From the NCBI GenBank assembly GCA_013399855.1, contig VXAY01000723.1:510032-574031 (forward strand): a DNA stretch of 64,000 nt. The letters run 5' to 3'. Numbering within the stretch: position 1 is the stretch's first letter; each line of letters opens with the position of its first letter. Below are positions 1 through 12,610 of this stretch, in pieces. The notes beneath the pieces were generated by a model. That model saw only the letters and a program-made list of their open reading frames with translations. It ran no database searches and was not told the DNA's origin. This stretch comes from Oxyruncus cristatus (taxonomy: Eukaryota > Chordata > Aves > Passeriformes > Cotingidae). The position numbers and the translations under genes are program-made.

Positions 1-474
1 GTCCACCTCCAGCAGCATCAGAGGGACCTGGCTGTGGTACATACATAAGAGAGGCACAGAGCCCCAGCAAAGACACAGCTGCAGGTAACACGAGTTCAGT
101 TTCCAAAGCAACACCAGCGATTCAGATCCTGACTGGACATGAGGAAGGCTCTGAACTGCCTAAGGAGTGAGTCACAGGAGGACCATCTCTGTCCTATGTG
201 GTCTTCAGAGCATTTCCAGTTCCAGTACTTTTCCAAAGAGTTTTTGCAGAAGCTGTACAAAGTTAAACTGGATAAATAAAAGTTATCAGTGATAATTGTG
301 AACTGTCTGCGATATCAATGAATCAAATAGCCAGTACAGACTGTGTTTTGGTTTGAACTAAAATGGAGGCTTCCTGAGAAACAGAAAAGCTGTTCTGGTC
401 AAATATGAATTTTTAATACATATTTTTTTCTAAAAAGAAATCTATTAATGGTTGTGTTTGGTTTGGTTTTTTTG

Positions 475-495
475 TGTTTTTTTTTTGGGGGGGGG
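475..495. repeat. Homopolymer T then G run
   Basis: A run of T is followed directly by about nine G. It is low-complexity and has no gene context. Its length is likely unreliable in the assembly. Confidence 0.7.
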
Positions 496-3400
496 TGCAT
501 GGAGCTAAATTCAAAGTGTATACAAACATCAAACTTCAGAGTAACAAAAATCTGGATCCCAATTGAAACATCTCCATTCAAATCAAACACTGAGTAAGTA
601 AATCTAACAGTGGCAACAGCTGCAGCCCCAAAGGTCTGCCTACCTTAGGAAATTTCCTGATCTAAAAGCACAGAAGGAAACAACACAAATCTAACTGGAT
701 TTCATGGGAGAGAGAGGGGTCCTCTTTTGTCAGAGCTCAGCCCCACGATCCCCATTCAAACGGGCCCAGGACACTGTAACGAATGTGGCAGTGCAGGGAT
801 GGAAAGGCAGGCTGTGGTAAGCTGCAACAAGTGCTCAAATAAATCAGCACCAATAAGCTAAACTCTATGGCAAATTTCTGCTGCAGAGTAGAGATGACAC
901 AATTAAATCAGAAGTAAAAATTATGGCTGACAAATAACTTGATACAATTAGAGAAAGATAAATCAGCATGTAAACTACTCCTAAGAGGCAGGCAAGAGAA
1001 TGTTCAGCAAACAGCACCCTGTCTGATCTGCCTAAGTGGAATTCCACTGGGAGAAGGCCAGCAGGTCTGAGGTCTCAGAGCCCAGAGCACAAATTGGAAA
1101 ATAATGAAGCTGGTCTGCTGCGATTGCTATAGAGGTGACAGCGCTGCAAAACAAAGGGATTCTGGAGCCTGAGTTAGGGCAGTGGGAGAGATCAGCTTGC
1201 ACATACAGCAAGGGGTTGGGTTACATGTAATTGCTCCTGTGAAGAGTGGGTGGTTTGCAAGTGTTATGACAGCTGCAGAGCAGAGGATGTCTCTGCTATG
1301 AGACAATACCGAGCTAGACCAGAAAGCAGGGAGGCACGAGTCACCACATTTTCTAACACAGGGTAAGTACTCTGTCCCAAGGCACTTGCACTATGCAGGG
1401 ACTCCAGAAGCAGGTAAGTTTATCAGCACTTACATTCATCCATTCATTTCCTCCAAGGACGACAGAGTGGCTCTATGCAGCCCCAGAAGTAAACATCAGG
1501 GTAGCTACCGGGTCCATTTGCTGTACAAATCCATATGATAACCACATGAGTGGGGCTTTCTTCTCACAACTTGCAGGGCAGGACTGGGGGACAGTGATTT
1601 TTCAGTCTAGGTCTACCAACTTTACCATGTTTTCATCCTCATTACTTGAATACAAAAAAGCTTTAATTGTATGTTCTTAAAATGACAGGTAGTCTTGACA
1701 AAATAATTTGTATTCACAAGTTCCTGGAACTGCATAGCTAATTACATCATGATTTTAACCTTTAAATGACTGATACCCAACCTCATCTTTAACTCCACTT
1801 TTACATCTTTTATCTAGCAATGCATTTGGCAGCCAGCCTCTCTCATCTGAATTTTCTATTCAGAAATGAGTGAGCAGCAGGACTGCCAGCACATTCCTAC
1901 ACTAACAGCTCCCCCCACACAAGAGCTCACCTTAAGGCTTGCTGCTTTTAAAAAGCTCTCAATCTGGATGCCAGTTTGGGCAAAGTGCTCACAAAGCAGT
2001 CCCTTGCATCTAATTAAAGTGGACACTGGTGCCTTGTAGATGCACACATGGGGAGTGAGCCTGGCACCCTGAACACAGCCGAAACATGATCAGGCCCCCG
2101 GGCTCAAGCCAGACAGCTGGGCAGGGCTGCTCAGCCTGCTGGCACTGCCACTGCCACTGGATCATCAGACAGCCCTGCAACACCTTCCCCATCCTCCCCA
2201 CTGAGTAGGGCCCTGTGGGTGCTAGTGGCTCTTTCTTAATGGCATCAGCATCCAAAACCCTTTGGAAATGCCTCACGTGATGACAAGTTTGTGGCACAAG
2301 CAGGGCATGTTTTCTCCTTCTGATGTTCTCCCACTGAGTCCCATTTTGCCTGTGCATGGTTGATCTCCTAGACTATGTTAGGGTACCACTTCTTCTTCCT
2401 GTTCTGAGAAAACTGGCAAGTGAAAAGTGGATTTGAACAGAGAGTGAAAAAGTTGTCCTGAAGGAAAGCAGGACAGTGTTTTTATCACAGACAGCAAGAC
2501 AAAACTCCAGCTTAACAGCTCGGTTTTGACACTGCAGCAATGAATGTTCTTCTACAGTGCTTTCCATACCAAGTCATGTCATGGAAATTAAATGGGGACC
2601 CCTATCTACCCACCTTCCTGCCCTAGTGCCCAGCATTCCCAACACTTGACACCTGTGTGCTTGTTTCTACTCTTTGGCCAGTCTTTGTTCACCCTGCTCC
2701 CAGGCGCTGTAGTCAGTTTCCCCAAGGATATAAGCCCATTACAAACCTTAATTACAGAGCCCACTTTAGCTCAGTCTGCACAGACCCAAGTGTTTTCAGC
2801 ACAGGAGGTCTCTCATTTCAGTCCTGGGGGAACCTGCCTAGACATCCTCTGCCACAAAACTAATAGAGCCAGATTGTGCCTTGAAGGCTTGGACCTATGT
2901 GGGAGCATCACTGAGCTGCATGACCTGGGCAGAAGCTTGAAATGTGATTCTCCAGCAGAAGGTGCAGTCCTTCATCAACTGACAGTCATCTCTGCTATAG
3001 TGAAAGCACTGCCCCCTTCCCTTGCTAAAAGTGAGGGTGGCTTGTGCTTGACAAGTAAGTACACTTAGCTCTGAAAGTAAGACCCAGTAAACTCATGGGG
3101 AAAGGGACCAGCGAGAAAAGAGTAGTAAACAGATAATGAGTCCTTGTGTCTGTCCTATTCAACATATTCTTTTAAAAGAGCAAGTCTGGTTGTCTCTGCC
3201 TCATGTCCTGAAAGAACACCTTTTGTTTCTACTGATGTGCTTTCTCCTGGACCCTGTGCAGAGCTGTCTTTGATGCACAGCGAAAACAAGTCCAGTTCAT
3301 CATAAAGTTTGACTGTGCCAGGAAATCTAGGAGTGAAACAGAGAACTATGCTGGAGAAACCCAGTATCTCTTCTTCACACCTCCCTGTCCTTACAGGGAG

Positions 3401-5887
3401 AAAAGGCAGACAGCTAGCACAGTGGTTTGCAAAGGGACACAAAGCAGCACACACTGAGCCGTAACTGCTCAGTGCACACAAGAAGAGGCACTACTGTATC
3501 AGGTCACTTCGGCACATACTGCGTGGAAGGGGAACTGAGCAGGAGACCTGCAGCATGGGGGCCATAATTGTGACTCTGGCAGCTGCTTCATTCTCCCCAG
3601 CCCCCTCATTATTCAATCATACAATGGTGGCTCACAAAAGCCAATTTGATCCTCACTGAGGAAAAATTCTCTTGCCTCTGATTTAACAGATCTAGCATTT
3701 TCTGGCGAAAGAATCAGACTCTTTGACCAGTTATCATTCCCACTTAGTTCTCTGAGAGTTTACCTGAGTAAAGACAGAAATTTTGCCCTTCCACTGTAAC
3801 CCAGAAGGTACAAACCACGGGCAAGAGCCACAATTGTCACTGATTTTATTTGGGCCATGATTTCATGCTTAGTTTTCTATTGAGAAAGGAAAGAGAAGCC
3901 CCCGGTCCTTCTTCCCCTTCCCCCATTCTCACTAGTGCTTTCCAGTTACTCAAATCTACAGCACAATTTTCACAAGAGATTCTTTGTTATTTTTGCTTTC
4001 CTATAGTAGCGCAAATTTAACATGCAAACAACCTTGGCCTTTTTGATGTCAGATATGGCTCATGAGATAGAAGCTGGCTTTACTGATTAATCTTATTTAT
4101 GCACATGTCTTATTTCTCCCCTATGACTTGCCAAGAGCATTTATTTCTGCTACACTAGGAACAAAATCTCAGCTATGTCTCTGGAGCATTACATATTGCA
4201 GATTCTGTCTCTTTGGCCCTCTGCATTAATTTTCTTCAAATGACACCAAGGGGCCAATATGTTAAGTTTGCACTATTGGTCTGACAAAATTTTGGCTTCT
4301 ATTTATAATCATTTGTGTAAAAAGCAACAGTTTGAGTTAACTTAGACCTATTGTGGAGGGAATCGCTCTGACACAGATAATTCTGAAACTGCTTTCACTT
4401 TTTCTACTTGCTGAGGTTTGTGGTTTTGAGGCAGTGTAAATTGTATCAGGGATACTGGCAACTCTCTGACGTGCAGTTGGAGGTGTACTCTGGAAGACTC
4501 TATTAATCCCAGTTTTGGTCTCCTGTCCTTTCTAAGAGGATTTCTTTACAGAATTAGTTATTGATCCTACCCTAGTTATTGGAGCTGATTCACAGCTGCT
4601 TAACTCCATGGCCTGCTGGCATAAACAGTCGAAAATCAGATGAATACTATGAGCAGCAATACACATGATACACCAAGGGCAATTCCAATTACATAATAGG
4701 GATGGAGATTTCTGAGCTCCTCTGGACCTCTGCCCCAGTGTTTTTCTTTCCTTACTGTTCTTTTTCTTCATCTTTCAGATACAAAAATCTAAGTTTATCC
4801 TTTACACATTATTCTCCTACTTTTGGGTGTATTACGATTGTATGTAACTTGTGCTACAGGCCTTCTGATGTTTCTTTAGGCTGTCATAAAGTTCTTTGAT
4901 TTTCAGTGTCGCTTTGGGGTTTTAATGTTGTCATAATACTTCTGATGATAAAGGAATGCTGTTCCCAGCTGCCCTACACAGAGGGCTGTAAAACAGAGCA
5001 TATTTATCCAAAACATTCAGAGAACACAAAGGTTTCACTAACAATGAGAGGTGGATCCCACCCAGTCAAAGGAAAAATCCCTTCTTCGCTACATGGTTGT
5101 TCAGGTATATGTTGAAAAAGGTGTGTGCAAGCTTCCTTCTGATGCTGGAGCTACGAGTTCCTAGATCTGCTACCTCAGCCTGCCCATCTTGAATTATTTG
5201 TGTTAGAGCATACTGAATGCTGCCAAAGTTGTATTTGTCAGATATCTTTTCTCCAGCCCTTCCACACAGTGCATTGCATGGTGCACCACCTACTCTCACC
5301 CAGCAGTTCTGGGAGCAGTGTTTCCTACAGATGCCAAACAACAAAGATATTGCTACACAGTAAGACAGACATTTCCAGGAGTATCAAACATCCTGCCTGA
5401 CTGAGGGGGAAAAGCAGCACCCTGCCAACATTCCCATACACAGAAAAGGATGCAAAACTTCCATCAGAGAAAATCTTGGGCTCTGTGAACCAATTCTAGA
5501 TCTACTTTGTATTATTCTTGCAGCAAGCTATAGGAATGGAGAAGAAGTGTGCCAACATGCTGAATGGACTGAGCAAGGACATATAATTTTGATGCAGAAC
5601 TTTGCTCACGGTTCCTATTGTGTGCCCTGAAGGAAAGCATAGCGATACTTTTCATAGATACCTAAACAAAGGTATTGCTACCCAACCACTTGGCAAAATA
5701 CAAGCCAGAGCTCCTACATTCCAAAAGTACACACCGTATACCCTACTCTGTAGCAAGCACTAAACTCAGTAAACCTAAGTTAAAAACACGGGACTATTCA
5801 CTGAGGAATTTTGTTCTGAAGTTCTGCTTTTTGAGCACTTCTCAACTGAGAAAATAAAACAATACAGCAACTGATTTATCCATGTTT

Positions 5888-5974
5888 GGAAAAAAAAATT
5901 GTGTGATATATAGAGCAAGAAAATATAGCTAACTAACTACTAATACTAACCCTTGCAAAAACAGACCAGAACGG
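5888..5974 (+). repeat. Dispersed direct repeat, copy 1
   Basis: This stretch is closely similar to 7101-7182, 1.2 kb downstream in the same orientation. Both contain an A-run, then GATATATAGAGCAAGAAAAT, then TAGCTAACTA, and both end in CCCTTGCAAAAACAGACCAGAA. The copies differ mainly by a short indel and a few substitutions in the middle. I do not recognise the family. It may be an old local duplication or two copies of a short interspersed element. Confidence 0.75.
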
Positions 5975-6937
5975 ACAGGGTCCCAAATACCTCATGCCTG
6001 CCTCTTTCTAGATACATTGTAATCATATTTGGCAGCCCCTACAATTTAAGAAATACAAGTTTTTACATGTGCTCTTATGAAAAGCCTAACAAACTTTTGC
6101 AACCTTAACTTCATCTTTCCTTAATGAAAAGCGTCTTATCAGAGGCTCTATAGAGCCTGGATCTACTCCAGTGTAGTCTGTGGAAGGCTGCATATGGATC
6201 TCAAGCTTTTAGGCTCAAATCTAAAAAGATTCATTCACATAAAACATCTCAGTGAAGCCAAATAACTAGGCTTAGCCTAGGCTGCTCTGAGATATTTTAT
6301 TACAGATGAAACCAATTCCCTTTGAAGATAAGGGAATGCTTTAATTGATGGACTTTATTTTGCTTTTGGCAAGATCTATGTAAATCTGGAGTAATGCCAT
6401 TGACTTCATAAGAACTTCAGCCCAGATTTACAGTGATGTCACCAGGAAGAGCATACAAGCCCTGGTTGATTGAAAATGAGTATTGAACCCTTTAATTGAA
6501 CCTGAATCTTAAAGTTACTAGTGGGAAGATATTTTTTCAATTGCACTTGTGATTACTGTTAATTTCTAGTGAATTATTAATTTGACCCTTAAAGTCAAAG
6601 AATTCACATAAATCAGCATAATTTATGTGAGGAACTGAGCATACCTGATCAACTCCAATTGTTGGTTATTAATTATCATTTTTTTATGAGTAAGCAAGGG
6701 TCCTAATGCTATAGGGGGAGCAGAAAATCTAGTTTGCTTTGACAATGTATAGATATTCGGGATTTGGAGCATATTGAAAGGCCCACATTTTCTTTAGTAT
6801 AACTTCCCCCAACTCAAACACATCCAAAGTGAGATGCAGGGAGAATTAAGTTTATTCTCAGGTAGTTTCTCAGTGTTCTGCTTCCAAAATATTTGAATTT
6901 TGGACCAAAATAAACCAAAAACAGATATGGATAAAAC

Positions 6938-6959
6938 TTTTTACCATATATGGTAAAAA
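6938..6959. promoter_or_regulatory. 22-bp perfect palindrome with CArG box core
   Basis: The sequence reads identically on both strands over 22 bases. Its centre, CCATATATGG (6944-6953), fits the CArG consensus CC(A/T)6GG bound by serum response factor. The flanks are five T and five A. No gene or CpG island is next to it, so function is inferred from the motif alone. Confidence 0.4.
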
Positions 6960-7100
6960 CCTCCATATTCTTCAAGTCTCCTCTTCTGAGAGAAATGCAT
7001 TTGTGAGACACTTTTTTCACACTACTCTTAATACCAAAGCATTAAGCCAGTGGTGAACAGGTTAGAGTTATGCCATACTTTTAAATGGTAGTTCATGTAA

Positions 7101-7182
7101 CTGGAAAAAAACCCTGTGCGATATATAGAGCAAGAAAATATAGCTAACTAGGACTGTCCCTTGCAAAAACAGACCAGAATGG
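7101..7182 (+). repeat. Dispersed direct repeat, copy 2
   Basis: This is the partner of 5888-5974. Its right end runs into a perfect hairpin, with 11-base arms at 7166-7176 and 7180-7190 around a 3-base loop. Copy 1 has only the left arm of that hairpin. Confidence 0.75.
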
Positions 7183-7254
7183 TCTGTTTTCTGGTATTTC
7201 ATTAAGAAATCATTTGAGTTCCTGACAAAGTCTGCGTATTCCTTTCTAAATGTT

Positions 7255-7320
7255 TAAGGCTCAGAGGGAACATTACTATAATCTAGTCTGATCTTCTGCT
7301 AAACAGACAGCCAAGCATTG
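7255..7320 (-). mobile_element. Degenerate CR1 LINE fragment
   Basis: The stretch, including AATCTAGTCTGATCTTCTG, resembles the reverse complement of the 3' region of ancient CR1 LINEs of turtles, crocodilians and birds, where the equivalent text is close to ATCTAGTCTGACCTCCTG. It is heavily diverged and short. A repeat-library search would settle the assignment. Confidence 0.4.
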
Positions 7321-10299
7321 AGAGGGAATATATTATGGATATTGTTAGTAGTGAGGCTTTGTATACCCAGCCGGGACATGGAAGACACCAAGATGCCACT
7401 TCGAAGTTGCACTGTTCTTCCCATTTTAACCTACCAGGCTAAACTGCTGAGAATTCTCAATGTAAATTTATTTATTCAGCCATCTTAAGGAATTTCATGA
7501 TACACAGCTAGGATTATACAACAGCATAGACACTTACCTCATTGATGATCTTCACCTTTTCACCCCACTCCAACTTGCATCCAATACTGTCTACCATTAG
7601 ATCATGGCCTCTAGAGGCCTTTGATGGAGGTGTGGTACCTTTTAAACCCCTCAGTACGTGTAGTTAAACCCCTACACTGAGTAAGGTCCCTCACTGATGC
7701 TCACCTTGGGTCATTCTGACACAGAAAGCAAGCTGCCTGGGCATTATTATTTCATCAGTGATGTCAGTAGCCAGAACATTTATCCAGATCCTATTTCATG
7801 CTCCAACAGGATCCTTGCCTCAGAAGATGTCATACGGTCAGGAGAAAAAGTCCAGAGATGAGAAGGAGAACATCAACCTCAAAATCAGGCACAGAGTGGT
7901 AGTATAAAGTGCATCATATCACAGACAACAGCAAGCCACTGTACAGTAGCAAGATGGAAGATGTTTTCATACTATTCCGAGAATTTATACTCCATGTGTC
8001 TAGTATGTAATCCCACACTTTACAACAGTCTGATCAGCCTCTTCACCTCATCTTTCTAATTTCCACCTCATGCCCCCTGGATCTATTTAAAACAGTCCAG
8101 AAAAAATTATTTTCTTGGCCTGTTATTTGACCATGTCACATAAACCAAATCTGAGCCAAAGGCAAATCCAGTTCAGGCTGTGGTTCAGGTTTGGGTTTAA
8201 ATCAAAAGAATGCTTGTGAGTTGAGTAGATAGAACATTACCAAGTATCAACAATGTATAATAACTGTAATAAGTTTATTTTGCAAGAATAGAGTCACAGA
8301 TGAGTCAAAGGAAGAAACTAACCCTCTGAGTGATATGGTTTTAGGATTAAAATTGTATGAACACAGATCTTCAGAGACATGCAAACCAATGCAAAATGCA
8401 GTACGGTTTGTTTGGCACCAAGCTTCCAGCTTAGACTCCATACTAATAAAAATCAGAGTTGTATATATTTTTGTATCTTTCCTCCAATTTATATAGAAAT
8501 CTTTCAACCAATTTAAAGAGCAAAACCTTCCCGAACTATCAAGGTCCAGGGGCCTCTATTTTTGCAGCTCCAACAATTTTACTAAGACATCTCCTACTTT
8601 GTGACATTTTAATTATTCACAGCACTAGTGCGCTACAAGTGAAACATGCTGTGTATTCTCCATTCACTCATTCATTAGTTTTAATTAAACCCTCTAATTT
8701 TATTTATGCTGTCATGGACTGATTAACAATTTGCAGCACAAACCAGGAAGTTTTAAACAGCACCTTGAGAAATCTTCCTTGCTCTAAACGGAGGTCTGCT
8801 ATAATAACTACAAATCTGCTGGATTATGTTCTGAAAGGCAAAAGGAACTACATCAGCAGCTTTCCCAAAGCAATTTTCTTTTAGCTGTTTAACAAAACAT
8901 ATCTCAAGGCCTTTGGTGAGAAACACAGATGATGAGGTGTCCAAGGGATTCAACAGAATGAAACTGCAGACAGACACTGTGAAAGTTCCTTTATTAGAAG
9001 CAGTCTAGGGCTGAGATGGAGCAGCATGATGCAATTGGAACAGTGGACCAAGTCCCACTTCAGTAGAGACTCAGGACACTTTAGATGTTGCCAAAAGGAT
9101 GAAATGCAATCCCTGGAACTTGTTAAAGGATAAATTGATGGAACATCTTAAGTAACTCCAAACAGAGTCTTTGTAGCTGTAATTTACACATTTTATTATT
9201 CTTCTAAATTCCTGTCATCCATTTGAAGGGTCTGTAACTTGCACCTTCTGAATCTTCTATCTCTCAAGAGCTTCATCACAGAGCATCTGAGTTCATCAGC
9301 ATATATGCTATACTTCACAAATGCAAAGATTTAAGTTCACTCAAAACAGCCACCCATATACCTCTGCAGTGCCCTGCTCAGCAATTCACTCTGGTCCCCA
9401 GAGTTCCTAACAGCCCTTCTCTCACTCTTCACATCTGTTCTTTCCTCTCTGGTCCCCATCTACATATTTCCTTCTCACATCTATTTCTGTCCCCACCCAA
9501 AAATCTCAGGTTTGCCTCTCCTGCTCTCTCAACAGTGTTTCATTCTCTCCTAAGTGACTGGAAAAGACTGCCTCAGACCGCTTTTTCCACCTTTCCCTGC
9601 TAGGTGTAGCTGTGCTCACCAGCTGGGGCAAGGCAGATAAAAGTCTAGGAGAAGAAATAAGTATCTCCATTGAACAGAACTCATTGAAAGATTTGAGGAG
9701 GATAACCAGGTTTCCTTAGCCCTTTCTCTTACCTCACTTCCCTTCTCTGTGAACACATTTACTCCCAACAATAAGGAATGTGGGAAATAACAGGTAATCA
9801 TACTCCCTCTCCCCTTTTGCTGGAATTAACTTGCAGGATTTTCAGATACCCTGTCCCTGCTTCAGAAATATAACTTCCCGCTCTCTGGTCAGTACAATAT
9901 ATGCTTTATACAACTCTGTCAACTGCTGTGGAGCCCTCAAATAACTATTCACATTCTTCTATTGTATTTTTGGGCAACCTAGCAAATGCAGCCTACAGAC
10001 ACAGAAGTCCTAAAACAAACAAGGGAGCTGTGCATTACCTCCCCTTTTTATGGTACACGCTGCAACAGGACGAGCTAAAGACAGAGAGGGAAAGCCTCCT
10101 CAGGGACAACAACCATTCCTACATAGCAATCATCATTATGTGAATCCCTATTATTTTGCTTATAGGTTTGTAATTAGGGAGAAATAAATACAGAGTGAGG
10201 AACTGACATTTCATCTTTCTGGGCTCTGCTCTGAGCACAAACTGAAGCCAGACAGTGAAATCTGTTTGCGTGTGTCAGTCTAAAGTGAACTAAAACAAC

Positions 10300-10650
10300 A
10301 CAAGACTTTATTCTTTGGCACAACCATCAAAATCTCTTCACATAAGAATTAAGCAATGGGCTATTTATAGAGGTTGCACTACCTCCAGGCCCGGAGCAAA
10401 GGGTTGTCCCGGGAGAGCCCAGCTAAGACAAAGCAGAGCAGCACAGGCTGAATCTGCCCACCTCATCAGGAGGATTGGATTTCACTCTGGCCAAGAGCGT
10501 TCCCGGCAACAAATGAGGCCTCCCATAATGTATTCCAATAAAAACAGAGGCTTTAAAAAGAAATCAGTGTTTTGTTCCCTTCCAAGACATATAAATCCTT
10601 TTAAATTGCGCTATTTTAGAAGCATTAGCAATTTCTTTTAGGCGATGCCT
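10300..10650. promoter_or_regulatory. Candidate conserved regulatory element
   Basis: This stretch is more balanced in GC than its surroundings and motif-dense. It contains a perfect MEF2 consensus CTATTTATAG at 10361-10370 and several unusual words (for example CGTTCCCGGCAACAAATGAG). No convincing coding frame or repeat family is seen. I infer a possible enhancer from the texture of the sequence. Conservation has not been tested. Confidence 0.3.
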
Positions 10651-12540
10651 CCCTCTAGTGTTAGTCCGCAGGTGGCTGCCACCGGGTCTCTGCCAACCCA
10701 GTTTTTGAGGAGGTGAAAGATTTTCGAGTATTTGCTACTTATTATGCTTCTCTTCCTGGCACCATCCGACAGTTCAAACACAGTATTATCAGGACTGTGC
10801 CAGCAAGCTTTGGGAATCATCCCAGGTGCTTGCACGGAGACCTAGCACAGGTCATCGGCAGGTGAGAAAGCAGCAGCTGATGGCTGCCTGGATAAGATGG
10901 CAGTAGAAGATCCTGGTTCTGGGATACAAGTGTTAAAGCCCTGTCATAAGCTTTAAAATGAACAGCTATGAAGTTCACAAAATGTGCAAGGCTGATTTGA
11001 AAAGACTCAATAAACTCCCAGGTTCAACTTCCCTCTTTGCCTGCAGGAGATTGACGGAATGGCTCTGCCAACATCCTATTGCATGCTTACTCAGGGCCTT
11101 AAAAGGCCTTGTTGTGCACACACAGCTATAGAAGATACATAGCAAAGACACACATGAATCTGGCTGCAAGCTCAGGATCAGGCTGCTACAAGCTGCAGCA
11201 GATTCATCTAGAAAGTCACTTTTTAATTCCTCTGGAGAAAATGTACAGCCCAAATAATCACAAACTCAGAGCTTTCTTAAAAATTTGGTACTATCAAGAA
11301 TGTCCTTACATGTGAGCCATAGTCCAGCAATATTTGTTGGAAATACAAAAGGTGACCATGGAAAAGTGGTGGGAGAAACCTTCACTTCTGCAATCTGTTC
11401 CCATTTGAAGTCATGATTTTTTCAACCTAATAGTGCATTAGGAGTAGATTTCTGCATTTAATTTCTTAAATGCACCACAGCAGGGAGAGTGAGGGAGGGA
11501 AAAAACCAGTTTTATTTCTCTGCAATATAAAGAGTAACAGTTATTGCTTGCCAACTACACAATTATTTTCAAAGAGCTTAGCATCTCTCTTAGGTTGATA
11601 TATTAGCTTTATTACACTGGCATGGCTCTGAGAGATACTTGCCGTTCAACTCGTTGGTACAAAGAGATACAGATGCTTTATTACTGTGGATGGAATTCCC
11701 ATTTCTGCCAATGCTGCTGGCAATTCTGTGCCCTCCTGAGAAGCAATGCAGCCCCTAAATCTTTTATTATCTATTCTCATCACAGTTTTGGCATTTTGTT
11801 TTAAAAGTGTCAGGGTGCCACTGTGTATAGCATTTTCACCACCAGCACGGAAATCTCCTAGGGTGTTGGCTCAGACCCACGGCTGATACTTCATGGGGAA
11901 AGGATTGAAGAACAGAGAAGCTAAACTGATATGCACTAAAATATGCCACTGCCATCTGTTTTTTAGCACAACAGTACTGCCTGTGGGCAGTAGGACACTC
12001 CATACCTGACTAACTGACCCCTTTAGCACAGTGTTGGGATTTTCAGTGTCTAAGCTGGCCTCAGGCAGGACAAGTGTACCTAGCTGATCAGCTCAGCCAT
12101 AAAAGCAGCATTTCTAGGAACAGTCATAGCACAGGGAAGCACGTAGCTACTTCAGGAAGTTTTAGGTGAAACCTGGGGTGTCCATCCCATTGCAGACCTC
12201 AGGTCTGCAAATAAGGGGAAGTTTGTTCTCCTGAAATTTGGCCTCAAGATTTTACAAAGTTTGAGCCTTATTCCAAAATTCCATTGAGTCTTTCCTTCCC
12301 CTCTGTTTAATAGACCAGCCTCTCATTTAAAAACATGTTGGGTTTTTTTTAAAGCTAGTGTGTTTCAGGCTACTGAAAGATAGCAGGGGAATTAGCTCCT
12401 GGAAAAATCTACCAAGTCATTTAGTGGATTTTCTACTGTTCAGTGTATTTAAATAAAATGTGATGTCCTGCTAAGCCATCTGTACTACCTCAGCTCCAAG
12501 ACTCAGGCCTACTGTAGAAGTTACTGAGTATTTTTACTGT

Positions 12541-12610
12541 GTGTCACACAGCAGGTCAGGAAAAATGATCTAATGGTCCTGTCTGGCCTTAAGCTCTATG
12601 AATCTATGAA
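12541..12610 (+). mobile_element. CR1 LINE 3' end, ancient
   Basis: GATCTAATGGTCCTGTCTGG followed by CCTTAAGCTCTATGAATCTATGAA matches the typical 3' terminus of old CR1 elements, which ends in a short tandem of ATCTATGA-like octamers. CR1s are usually 5'-truncated and lack a poly(A) tail, as here. Only the last about 70 bases are recognisable. Confidence 0.75.

Noticed and set aside
2592..3068. 158-codon plus-strand open frame
   Set aside because: Composition is unlike a real protein, no domain or signal is seen, and no adjacent exons. Most likely a chance frame.
5066..5344. Minus-strand 92-codon frame with a protein-like middle (about IQYALTQIIQDGQAEVADLG)
   Set aside because: I could not match it to any family, it has no supporting splice sites or neighbours, and its remainder is not protein-like. 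A tblastn search would decide.
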